NCBI GenBank assembly: GCA_027886175.1
Contig: JAJNNQ010000075.1
Span: forward strand, 34,750,501-34,814,500
Length of the DNA stretch: 64,000 nucleotides
Source of the DNA: Phylloscopus collybita
Taxonomy: Eukaryota; Chordata; Aves; Passeriformes; Phylloscopidae
Direction of reading: 5' to 3'
The notes beneath the pieces were generated by a model. It was not told the origin of the DNA and did no database searches. It saw only the letters and a program-made list of their open reading frames with translations. A program made the translations under genes and the position numbers. Positions within the stretch are counted from its first letter, which is position 1. Each line of letters begins with the position of its first letter. Shown here one piece after another: positions 51,121 through 62,110 of the stretch.

Positions 51121-52277
51121 TTGTGAATGGGGAATGGCTGTAGACATTTTCCACCTAGATTTCAGGAAAACCTTTGACATCATGTCCCACAGTATTTTCT
51201 GGGAGAAGCTAGCTGATCATGGCTTGGATGGGTACACTGTTTACTGGGCAAGAAACTTGCTGGATGGCCAGGCCAGAGCGTGGTGGTAAATGGGGTTATA
51301 GTCGGTTGCTGGCCAGTCACAAATGGTGTTCTCCAAGGCTCACCAATGGGGCCAGTCCTGTCTAGTATCTTTATCTATAATCTGGATGAGGGGAGTGAGG
51401 GCACACTCACCTTGCAGGCAAACAAAGCTGGTCAAGAGTGATGATCTGCTGGAGGGCAGGGAGGCTCTACAAAGGGATCTGGACAAGCTGGATCCATCTG
51501 CCAAGGCCAACAGTATGAGCTTCAACAAAGCCAAGTGCCAGGTCCTGCACTCTGGTGTCAACAGCCCTGTGAGGGGTTGGAGCAGACTGGCTGTAAAATT
51601 TCTTGGTGGAAAGGACTTGGGAGTGCTGGTTGACAACTGGGTAAATGTGAGCCACCAGTGTGCCCAGGCGGCCAAGAAGGACAAAGCCATACTGGCTTGT
51701 GTGAAGAATAGTGTGGTCAGCAGGAACAGGGCAGTGCTTGTCTCTCTGTAATCAGCACTGATGAGGCTGCACCTGAATCCTGTGTTCAATTCTGGGTCCC
51801 CCACTGCAAGAAAAACACTGAGGTGCTGGATTGAGTATAGAGATGGGCAACAGAGCTGGTGAAGTGTCTGGAACACAAGTCTCATGAGGAGCAGCTGAGG
51901 GTTGTTTAGCCTGGAGAAAAGACTCAGGGGAGGAACCATATTTCACTTTACAACTGCCTGAAAGGAGGTTGTAGTAAGGTCAGGTTCTCTTGTCATGGGT
52001 AACAAGTGATAGAGCCAAGAGGAAATGGCCTCAAGTTGTACCAGGGTAAGTTTATACTTGATATTAGGAAAAATTTCTTCATGGGAAGAGTGTCAATCAT
52101 TGGAACAGGGTGCCAAGAGAAATGGTTGAGTCACCACCCCTGAAGTTATTTCAAAGAAGTGTAGGTGTGGCACATAGGGACATGGTTAAGTGGTAGACTT
52201 GGTTGGCAAGGTTAGGTTAACAGTAGGACTCAGCGATCTATGAGGTCTTCCCCAATCTTTTATATGATTTTATGATT
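51121..52277 (+). mobile_element. CR1 LINE, longest copy: RT domain to 3' end
   Basis: About 1.16 kb of CR1 running from within the reverse transcriptase domain to the 3' tail. Codons 51155-51181 encode LDFRKTFDI, the RT block normally read LDFSKAFD. Next come HSIFWEKLADHGLDG, a VLQGSPMGPVLSSIF block (consensus PQGSVLGP) and IYNLDEGSEGTLTL. DDLLEGREALQRDLDKL and FNKAKCQVLHSG follow in another frame, then KDLGVLVDNW, and finally the LRLFSLEK-type region near 51900. The 3' UTR has GTGGCACATAGGGACATGG and GGTAGACTTGG, and ends in TATATGATTTTATGATT. It is 5'-truncated and inactive. Confidence 0.94.
51130..51940 (+). pseudogene. Broken CR1 ORF2 (reverse transcriptase part)
   Basis: This is the decayed coding portion of the CR1 copy. 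In a live element ORF2 supplies endonuclease and reverse transcriptase for target-primed retrotransposition. The endonuclease is absent. In-frame stops follow the QARAWW segment near 51288, and a frameshift falls between the LDEG block and the LLEGREALQ block. The RT catalytic FADD block expected at about 51405-51425 is replaced by a degraded LQANKAG reading, so the catalytic aspartates are lost. A continuous stretch at 51323-51751 is one surviving frame. The 199-codon antisense frame at 51340-51939 is its shadow. Confidence 0.88.
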
Positions 52278-52283
52278 AATACT

Positions 52284-52394
52284 AAAAAACCCAAACCAAA
52301 CCAAACCAAAACAACAACAACAACAACAAACCACAACAAAAAACAAGCAACAAAAACAGCAAACAACCCCCCCACACAAAAAAACAAAAACAAG
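52284..52394 (+). repeat. A/C-rich microsatellite, (AAACC)n then (AAC)n
   Basis: Begins within about seven bases of the CR1 3' end. It consists of AACC-type units, then about seven AAC units, then irregular CAA/CAAAA sequence with a C7 run. It creates low-complexity open frames on both strands, which are not genes. Confidence 0.95.
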
Positions 52395-55039
52395 GAAGAA
52401 TTGGAACTGGTTGTTCATTGTATAGGATGTTCTTTGAGAGCACAACTCCTAGCTGCTCAGCACTAAGTCTGTATCTTGGCCTGTTCTGTTTTGTTTTTCT
52501 TATACTGGAAACACAGGAATTGAAAAAGAAATTTCACATGTTATTGCTCTGACTTGCATTTCTCTAAAGGTCACTTTAGTTCAGCTAGCTAGAATTTTTC
52601 AAGAAACAAGTTTGATTGCATCCTACTGTTAGTTGGTAAATGTGAGAGAAGGTAGGTGAAAAAAACCCCAAAATTATGTCCATTAACCACCAAGTGTGGG
52701 TTCTAGATGTCACAATATAACAAAATTATTAAAATATTTTCACTTAGTGTGATTCTATAGAATTGCTAGCCAGCTGTTTTTCATAACTTTGCCATAGCAG
52801 ACAGTAAGACTGATGGAGGGAAAGAAATTACTTAGGAGAACTTTGAGAATTTTCTTTCTAATTAATTCTATCAATGTCAGAATAAAGGTTGGTTAAAACT
52901 GTTGGTTCTTAGCAAACAAAAGCAGAACGTTCCAGTCATGCTCAAAGGTCATTCTGCTAAGGTGTAAAGGTGTAAGATATAAAGTTGCTTTGCATTGCCT
53001 AAATTGAACCATTAATCCCTGATCCTGGAAACTTTTTTGCACAACATTTAGTGATCCAAATAACATCACTTATTTTCAGAACCACTCAAGTTCATCAGAT
53101 CTCCTTAGCAATGATGGTTAGTACCTAAGATCCTGACCTGCATAAATCCCCTTGTCTCAATCTGGAGGCTGCTACTTTTATGCATGGTTTGTGAGGTAGA
53201 TAGTTCATACAATTCTTAAGATGAAATGCTCTGTATAAATAGTTAATTTATTTCAACGTGCATTACCACTACATCTCAAGACACATACCAGAGCCCATCT
53301 TGTGCTGTCCTGCTGGAAAGACAATCTGCCACAAGTCTGGACTTTAAGGGATCATTTTGAGAAGTGTTGGAATTGCTATATGCAGAAATAGATGTGTTGC
53401 AAACTTCAATCACTGTAGGAAACCTGCTAGAAAATGTGGCTGCTCAGTTAATGAATCTGGAGAGTCAGATGGGCATAGTGAAAGAAGATTGGAATACATA
53501 GAAATTGAATTTTCACCTGAGAAGCTCAGATGACGTTTTCCAAAGTTCATGAAACATTATTTAAATGTCTTGCTCTTATGTTTTGTCACCATCCCATCAA
53601 TTGAAATGTCTTCTTCATCTAGAGACAAGGTAAAATCAAGGGAGTATAGCACTAGATCTTTCTTAACAATGGTTTTAGAAGTAAGGATAAAAGTTGCAGG
53701 AACTTTCATCGCAGAGATAATTACTATTATATTGACTCTACATTGCAGAGTCATTATTATTCCTATTTAGTAAAGAAACATCTTTCAAAACTGCAGTGGG
53801 CACCTATGTCTAGGTTGACCAGAACTGTCCTTACTATGGAATCTCTCTTTTACTCATGGCATGAACATCTGAGAAGATGGAGATGGGACTTGCCAGCTCC
53901 AGCAACCAGGCCCAGCAGATACAGACAAATTTTCCCTGTACCCTGAAGTCTCTGCAGCAATAGAGTGATTGAAACTCACCTTGGGGGATTTGCTGGTAGT
54001 CTATGGCTTTATGAGATGTAACAGGAGTTACTCTTGCAACACTCACATGGAGCTCCTCAAAGAGAAGCACAGAGCACCATTTTCAGAGACAGAAGAATTA
54101 TCTTACTCTAATTTCTGACATTGCTTAGTAAAAGATGCATTGCTGAGAGAGATTTTGCCATAATAAATACATTTTAAAAGAGAATTGGCTGAGACGAACT
54201 TAAAAAAAGTATTTATTCAATATTCTTTATGGTGAAAACCAGGACACTGGTGCAAGGGTGTGAATCAGAATCTTTGTCCATATGGATTCCTTTAAGAACA
54301 ATACATACAAAAAGCATAAACTGTAAGTCAATGTTCTATCCATGCATCTAACATCTAAACACAGTGGAAATCTATTATGAACATATCTATTTATAAATCA
54401 ATACAATTGTAATTCAGCTTATTAAAACAACAGCCTAGAGGTAAGGAAAACCTTTATGACCTGAGAGAAAATAATACAGAAACACCATGTAACATGCAGG
54501 TGGATACAATCTTAGAGGTCACTTGTGTATTTCTTGCTTGTATCAGTAGAACCAAATTAGATCCCTCAAAACACTGCAATTAAGAATATTAAATTAGTGA
54601 CAAACAAAAGATTAAATACTTTGCACGAGGGGGTGTAATCCCATGTATTGAAAAGGGCAAAAGGGAGAGGAACATTATATGTATATATGAAGATTCTTTC
54701 TGACCTTGTTTTGGTACCTCTGCTAATGTAAGGTTGCATTAGGAAATGCTGCACAGTAATTGCAATTGATATTGTTTTCTAGTTTCTGCTAGAAGCAGCT
54801 CTGGTATACTCAGTTTCCTATTTTTCCCTGGATGTCCTAAGTTATATGGAAAAGATGTATGCCATTTGAATGACTGGAGGACTCTGATGATAAAGACATA
54901 AGAATGCATATTCTGCTGTGGAGGTCTTTATACTGCAGAATTGATGGCTGATTACAAAGCAGCCTGAAGATCTAATTACAATTGGCAACCAGGAGATGAG
55001 GGAAGACTGCAGACGATTTTCCTCTATTTTTATACACAG

Positions 55040-55500
55040 TCCTTGTGGCATTCACATTGCTTTCAATAAGTGTGCTTCTGGCAAAAGCTGTCAATGATGG
55101 TAATCGTCTGGATGACTGGCTTCAGAGAGGCTGCGAGCCTGACCTTTGCTACTGCAATCATCGCCGTCATCAGCGTGGGGATGCACGCCGCCCCAGAGCC
55201 AGAACAAGTGCTGTAACTAGACAGTAATTGCAGATTGTTAATGATGATGCTATTGATGATGCTTTTTGTTGTTGTTGTTGTTGTTAGCTTTAATTGAAAA
55301 GACATTATTCTGGGCTAAAATCTATGGTGGTGAATGATTAACACTAAAACGAGGAGGAAATGTGTGGAAGTAAGGAAGCTGAACATTTTATGTGCATTAT
55401 TCTGCTACATCTGCCTCATCTAGTACATAATCAAAGTGCATAGCACCTTTCTGTTTGAAAAGGTGGGCATGAAATTCAAAGTTTGATTTAAAATTAGTTA
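55040..55500. promoter_or_regulatory. Candidate conserved element, CpG-bearing, homeodomain-rich
   Basis: Seven CpG dinucleotides fall between 55105 and 55190 in a region where CpG is rare. Immediately after, 55220-55340 carries CAGTAATTGCAG, TTAATGATGATGC, ATTGATGATGC, TTTAATTGAAAAG and GAATGATTAACAC, which are PBX/HOX or homeodomain-type cores, around a TTG repeat. Retained CpGs suggest either selection or lack of methylation. A small exon is an alternative: a splice-acceptor-like TCTATTTTTATACACAG ends at 55038, and the plus frame is open from there to a stop at about 55227. I favour a regulatory element because both strands look equally 'coding' and no protein is recognised. Confidence 0.38.
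55265..55286 (+). repeat. (TTG)n microsatellite
   Basis: About six to seven TTG units within the candidate element. It may be length-polymorphic. Confidence 0.93.
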
Positions 55501-55547
55501 AAATCCCAGAGACAAACTGTGCTCTTAAGCCAATTGCACTATCCAGT

Positions 55548-55576
55548 GAGTACTATGAGTACTGGACACGAGTACT
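55548..55576 (+). repeat. Three GAGTACT motifs
   Basis: GAGTACT occurs at 55548-55554, 55557-55563 and 55570-55576, the last as part of the palindrome GAGTACTC. Spacing is 9 then 13 bases. Confidence 0.85.
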
Positions 55577-57344
55577 CAGCGGTCCAATTATTACAGCCCA
55601 GCAGTGATGGGTATCACAGATGCTGAATAGGGCTGAAATACCTGTTTAGATACTTGCAAAAGTTCTCTATGTAACTGAATTGAGAGCACAGACCAAGGAT
55701 ATATAGAAATACAGAGATCTGGAATTCTCTACCGAAGTTGCAATAATGTCAGATTGAATGCGTAGTTTTCTAATGATCATAAGGCATTATATCCAATCTC
55801 GTGTTTTCAATCTGTAGGAAAGATTAAAATTTACATAATGGACTTCATCCCCTGGATGGATATTACTAAACATCATGAAAGTTAGTGTATGACTAACACT
55901 TCTGTGCCTCTTTGGTGTTCTTGATCTTTCTGAAAATTTGAAAACACAAAAAATGGGTTATACTTTTCAGCACTTGTCTGGAGGAATTTCACAACTCCTG
56001 GACCTGAATACTGAGCAAAATGGTTTACAGAAACCAGAAATTCCCATGGAAACAGAAATTTTGGGCCTTGAGTGAACAGGAATTGTTCCCCATGGTAGAA
56101 AAATGAGAGTCTGGAAGACTTATCTGGCACATGGGAGTTTCTTTCTCTCTGTTCTGAGTGCAAAAGAGTTTGCTGAACTTTGTACCCAAATGTCATGGCA
56201 GGGTGTTTGACTCCCTGCTTCTAGCTTTTGATTTGTCTGCCTGATCTTGGATGAATTAGCACTAAGCCAAACAGATGCACATTTTTCTGTTGCACTGTAT
56301 CATGGGTGTAGACACCAAACACACGCAGTGTCAACTCTATAGACTTGTCTGTGACAAAGTGTGTGGTAACTGCTCAGCCATATTTCCTTAAAGAGACATC
56401 TCCTAACAAATAAATCCAAAGAATTCAGTAGGTTTCTTCCAAAAGTTGCACTGAAGACTGATGGAATGTAATTGGAAATGAAATTTCTGCTATAAAGTGT
56501 TATTAATTAAAATCTAATTTTTAATGCTGTTAAAGGAGCAGCCAGCACATTCTTGTTGAAGGGGACATCTGGTTCCAACCAAGTTTCCAGAAGTTTGGGA
56601 TACTCTTCAGAAACTTGCAGCTATATTGTTGCTCTCACTAATGGCAAGATGACTTGAGTAGAGCCATGCATGCAGCTGAAAGTGGTAACCTGTGGAGAAA
56701 TGCCTCTACTGTGCCCATGATTTAGTTTAGCTCTGAGATTTTGTGATCTCTTACGAGGGGAAGACTTTATAATTTAGCTGTGTATCAGCAGCCCTTAAAA
56801 CAGTTGTTCTCATTTCTTTTCTGTGAGCCTAACTCTCCACTGTGTGAAAAATGCTGATAAAATGATGATGGCTTTGTTGGTGAGACCTGGAAGTTCAAAG
56901 ATGCCAGTGGACATGGTGAAGGGGATGCAAACACTTTCCCTGGAGCCTCTGTGTCACTCATGTTGTACTCTTTAGGATAAATAAAGTGCTATCATAAGTG
57001 CAGTCTTTCAAGAGCAGCAAATTCACTTTAAAATAATTGGGCCAAATTAGTTTCTCCTTTAACTCTGCTGCCCTATTCAGCTGGCACCAGATTTGAGTTT
57101 GCTCCAATTTTTTTTAAATCTTGAATCTGCATGATGAATTTCAATTACATTAATTCTGGTAGCACAAACATATATTTTGGTCTCAACACAGGTAGGCGGA
57201 TAATTGTTCCTCCTCTGATATTTAAGGGCCTTGTGGGCCTATCAAGATAGTTACTGAAAAAAATCCTTATGTGTTAGGTAATCTACTGAAATTAATTTAA
57301 AAATGTGTGGTCATATATATCCATAGTCAGTCTCTTGGCCAGGC

Positions 57345-57393
57345 CTGTGCAGGTAATGAGATGAGAGGTCTGTGCAGGCCTGAGGTGAGAGGT
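57345..57393 (+). repeat. Imperfect 24/25-bp tandem duplication
   Basis: Two adjacent units start CTGTGCAGG and end TGAGAGGT, at 57345-57369 and 57370-57393. They differ by one indel and a few substitutions in the middle. Confidence 0.85.
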
Positions 57394-60300
57394 CATCCTT
57401 GCATGGAAGGTAAGAATAGGAGTAGTGATAGCATATAAAACATAAAAGGCTTACATATCCTCCTGTCAATGACTTATTGCCAAGTCACACAGAGCCTGAT
57501 TTTCTACAAAATAAAATGACACATGGTTAGCACTCTTCCCTAACAAAAATTGCATCCTCAGGATTGAAGTTTAACTTCACCTTTTAAACTAAAAGAACGC
57601 TTTCCTCTTCTCTGTGGGAAAGGTTTCATCACAACAGCACTTAATGATGCTGAAACATCTTCTTTTGCCAGCAGTTCCCGAAGCCCTTTCCAAATGTAAG
57701 AAAGGAGTAAGTGGAATTTAGTCAATACAATGCTGTGGACACTCTTAAAAGGCTTGGCTTGCACTTCCACATACTGAAGTCCAAAATTCAGCACTCCTAC
57801 ACTGTTTGTACTACAGAAAATGTAAATTATTGCAGAACACCTCACCCACCTCTTGAAATGATGGTTGGTAAATACTTTCTGTTGGGCCACTTCTTAAAAT
57901 TGGAATAAGACCCCGTAAAATATTCCATACACATCTTATGTTAATGAGGCCTTAAAACTTATGAGTACAGGAGAAGAGCAAGGTACTGCACGATGTTAGA
58001 CCATTGATTAAATTAAGCCATGAAATTACTGCCTATTATGAAAAATGCATGCTCATTTTACTGTTATCTCCTTTCCTCTCTTCCTCTGTGTTTGTGTATT
58101 ACATCTGTATGCTGTCTGGTCATAAACTTGGCTTGTAAAATCTCTGTGGAGGAATCAGTCTTTATTGTGGTGTGCACGCGCAGCCCCAGACGTAGCCGCA
58201 GTCCCTGCTCTTGACAGGCATCTCTTTGCTCCAAGGTGATCGATAGCACACCTCTCAGAAACGGCCCTACACCAACATAAAACTCTCCTGCCCTTCTCAT
58301 TCAAATGCTAAACTGCATTTGCTCTCAGAATTTGGTTGCTCATCTCACCCCAGCACCTTTAAACCACCTGGCTGATCATTCAGGAGCCCTCCTGTTGTTT
58401 TGCCAGTCGTAGCCCCGCCAGGGCTAATGAGGGACACCTCAGGAGGTGGCAAATGCCTCCTACCACACAGCAAGATGATTATGCTGTGCTGTACATGGGA
58501 AATACTTATTTTCTATGGGAGGCCAGTGCTGTTTCAGAGACACTGAAATAGTAATAAGGCTCTTTTTGTTTGTTTTTCAGAAGAGCGTGTTTGCATGAGC
58601 ACATAGCAGAGGTGTAAAATGTACAGCCAGGTCCTTCCTGCAGTGTTGCCCAAGGGGTGTTAGGAACAGAAGTGTGTTCCTCACATTTTTCTTTATGGTG
58701 AAGTTTATTCTTTGCAATTTTTTTTGAATATTCAGCCAACACTTCAGCGCTCCCCACCTTCCTCTGGGTGTTTGGGAAGGCAGGCTCGTCACAAGCAGCT
58801 GTTCGTGGTGGTGCCACCAAGGTCCTTTGCTGCATTTCCAGCGCTGGAATTCAGTGCTACCAATAATTTATGTATGTATATCTTCACAAATGTCAAAAAT
58901 AAACCTTTAAAAACCAAACCTGCCCTCTGAAGGTTTAAATATTTCAAAGTAGCATTTCAATGACTTTCTGTGGTACTAAATTCCTTAGTATTTTACAAAA
59001 GTGCAGGTTTAGTCAATAAGCATAAGCATTTGGAAAACAGATATCATATGAGTTTTGCTGGGAATAAAGAAAAGAATTTTTTGACAACAGAAAAAAAGTA
59101 TTTCCTACAAACCATTTAAGTAATATAGAATGTTCAAACACAAAAAACAGCAGTGGATTCCCAGCCAAGCAATGTACTGCTCTGAGGGACAACTACAAAA
59201 AAAAAAAAAAGGTGCTAAATTATTTCCCAACACAATTTGTGAATAAGTAGGAAGAGCCTATCATTTAGATGATTCAGCTCTGTCTTTAGATGATATAAAT
59301 TCACAGACTTATCTAATAACTGCTTTTGAAGGTGGCTACTTTTTTTACTTCTTTTGTCATGCACTGGAAGATATGCAACTGATGTAAGAAAGATGATGCA
59401 ATGCTTTGGTTTCCCAGCTTTGCCAGTTTCTGAATTAAAACTTTTGCATTTTTTCATAAATGGTCTTCGTTTGCTTTTAAAAATATTTCTCCTGAAATGT
59501 TTAGCACAAGACTAGCTTTCTTTTAAAAAGCCATATTCAAATACCTTGTTAAGAGCTGAGTTAATTGAGCAGTGGGGACTGACAGCCAGGTCTGGTGTCA
59601 CCCTGGTGTTGTGTTGTGGTTCACAGTGTACACTTTGCTTTGGGGGTTTCAGCTGCTTGAGGGTATTTGCTTTCCCAGAGCTGATGGGGAAACCTTGTGC
59701 CCTGAGCAGCTGGTCAGAAAGGGGCAGGGAGCAATGAGTGGTGGTGGCCACTGGGCTTGCATGGGGTGGCAACCAGCCCACCTGAGCAGGGACACAGAGG
59801 GATGTCCCCATCAGCCTGAGCGCCTGGTCCCATGGTCCTCGCCCCGCTGTGTGGCATCACCTGGGAAGCCACCCATAAAATATCTGCCTGATTTTCTTCA
59901 ATAAGCACAAGCTAGAGGTTAATAATGTGGGGATGTTTGATTCCCTGCTGTTTTAAATAATTTCATGGGGAAACTAATATTGATAGGACACCAGTTGAAA
60001 AGGTTGTTATCCTCATCAAATACAGCACTTCTTTCCTATTATTTCCCGCCAGTTTCTTGGCCTTACCCCTCCTCTCCTTACATGTACTGCAAATGAGCCT
60101 GTAAAAGGATGGTCTGTGGTGGTGTGGAGGCAGAAAGCCCACACCAGGCTGTCCCCAGCTTCTGTCTAGTCAGCATTCCTAGGGATGTTAGTGTCCTCTC
60201 CTCACCCTGCTGGAAGACTGGCAGCACCCTGACTGAACTTCCTGATGGGGCTGGAGGATATTCTCACAGCGCACTCCGAAAGGCTTGGCTGGCAACTCAT

Positions 60301-60459
60301 CAGCTTGAGATCAGTTTTACATTGGCAGACACAGAATGGTGGTCCACCACATCCCTTGGATAACCTGCTGATCTTTGTCTTTCCTTCATTTCTTTCCTTT
60401 TAAAACCACATAGTGGTTTTTTTCCCAGACTATTTAGGTGATGTAACACCCCTGTCGTA

Positions 60460-60489
60460 TTTTTTTTTTCTTTTTTTCTTTTTTTTTTT
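60460..60489 (+). repeat. Polypyrimidine tract
   Basis: Nearly pure T with two C interruptions over about 30 bases. It resembles a 3' splice-site tract but is followed by GCTTCTTGAAC without a convincing AG and open exon. Confidence 0.9.
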
Positions 60490-61410
60490 GCTTCTTGAAC
60501 TAAGTTTCTGCTGATTTCTCTTTGGCACACTATTTTTCTTCTTAGCCATTTTCTCTCTCTTCACATTCCTTTCTGTTCTTTTGTGTGCTCTGGGTCATCT
60601 TACACCTTTCATCACTTTCTCTGTCAAAAAAAAAAAAAAGAGATTTAGTAGCCTGGTTGGCTTTGCAATACAAGTCTTGGGAATGTTTTACTGTGGTTGA
60701 TAATAGGAGATGGTGTTTTAAACGGTACTTGCAAGAAGCTGCAGTGCCTTGACATAAGAGTTTGGCCAAGGAAAAAACCAGTTTTTTCCAGTAAAACCAC
60801 AGGCTGCTGTTAACAATTGATTAGTGAAGAAATTTGTCTATATATCTCCCCTCACATTTTAATAAATTCCTTTAAGGTCCTCTTTTTAGTGGCAAAAGGG
60901 TAGTAGGGAAGACTATTAAAACAGGAAAATATTGCAAAAGCATTTTTCAAATCCAGTAAAATATTTTTTCAATTATTTTTAAAATAAAAAGTGGTGATTT
61001 TGAAAGCAGCAGAGGAACAACTATTTTGAAGTCTTGAAATAGAAATAGAAATTGCCCTTCTCACTATAGTAACCATGTGTTAGAGTTCTAAGTTGCCAAT
61101 AATACTTAAGAATGCTGTGATTAAATGTTAAAGAAAATAAAATTCTCAGAACTTGAGAAATGTGATCTAAAGCTTAGCACCACTGTATTTCATGGATTTT
61201 GAGCACCTGAGGTAAGTCCCTGATTATAGCACTTCATTTTAAGAGACATTGTTTACCTTGACCCAGATCAAAACAAAGATGGATAATGGTATCAAGTTTA
61301 GTAGAATTCTACTAACTGGATTTGAAGGGAGATATATATTTCTGGATAGTCCCCCTTTGAGCTCTGGGTAAACATTTGGTTTATCAAAACCTGTGGCGTA
61401 AATGCATCCT

Positions 61411-61431
61411 TGCAAATTTTGAAAATTTGCA
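61411..61431. repeat. 21-bp interrupted palindrome with paired POU-like halves
   Basis: TGCAAATTTTGAAAATTTGCA is symmetric around the central G at 61421, with 10-bp arms. Each arm begins with TGCAAAT, seven of the eight bases of the octamer ATGCAAAT recognised by POU-domain factors, in opposing orientation. Confidence 0.9.
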
Positions 61432-61799
61432 GAGATTTTCTCAGTCAAACTCAAATGTATTTTAGCTTTTCCAACCAGCTCAAGCTCATATAACAGGTAA
61501 AACTTATAAATATATTTACAAAAAAAAAAAAAATCAAATGCTTTAGGAATACATGTTATTTATGAGCCTATTTTCCCTTTTGTTTTGCATTTATGAAGCT
61601 GAATACACTGCAGTTGAAGCATGCAGGGTCTCCGTGATCTGAGTGTGAGCCTGAAATCTGGTTACAATTAAATGGCTTGAAGTTATTATGAGCTTCTAGC
61701 TGGAGGGGGACGGGTAGGAGTGGGGCCAATATAAACAACCATTCCCAAGTGATATTAGTGGTAGGAAAGTGGGTGAAACTCCCCCAGAACATTCTGCCT

Positions 61800-62110
61800 A
61801 AAGGCACTTATGTACAGAACATCACATGCATTATTCGGCAGCTCCCCCGGTATGGTTTGAATTCACACTTGTGGGTTTCACTGGTTCTCAGGCACATTAT
61901 TACCTATGAACCATATTTTAAAATGCATTCTGAGATTTGAGCTAATAATGTGAATGACATTCAGTGAGATTGCCAAATGCTGGTAATTTACTTTCATTTT
62001 CACATTAATGTGGGCCCACCTGTGATGAATTGGAAACTAAATAAGCACATCAGTTTTAATTAGATATTTCAGTGGCTGGATCTAGTTAAACAGCAGCATT
62101 CATTCCTATC
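61800..62110. promoter_or_regulatory. Possible conserved non-coding block
   Basis: Transposon-free sequence with spaced homeodomain-type cores (GAGCTAATAATGTG, GGTAATTTAC, TTTTAATTAGATA) and an E-box CACCTGTG near 62018. No open frame of note. The call rests on composition and motif density only. Confidence 0.2.

Noticed and set aside
51340..51939. 199-codon minus-strand open frame
   Set aside because: It lies entirely antisense to the CR1 ORF2 remnant and has no domain of its own.
52260..52466. Gln/Asn/Lys/Thr-rich frame and its Val/Cys/Phe-rich antisense frame
   Set aside because: They translate the A/C-rich microsatellite after the CR1 tail.
59560..59904. GC-richer patch with a 110-codon frame, considered as an exon
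   Set aside because: Frames are open on both strands, Trp/Cys/Gly-rich without pattern, and no splice-bounded structure or known protein was recognised.
60460..60540. Polypyrimidine tract as a 3' splice site
   Set aside because: The tract is followed by sequence with no convincing AG and no open coding segment, so it is treated as low complexity.
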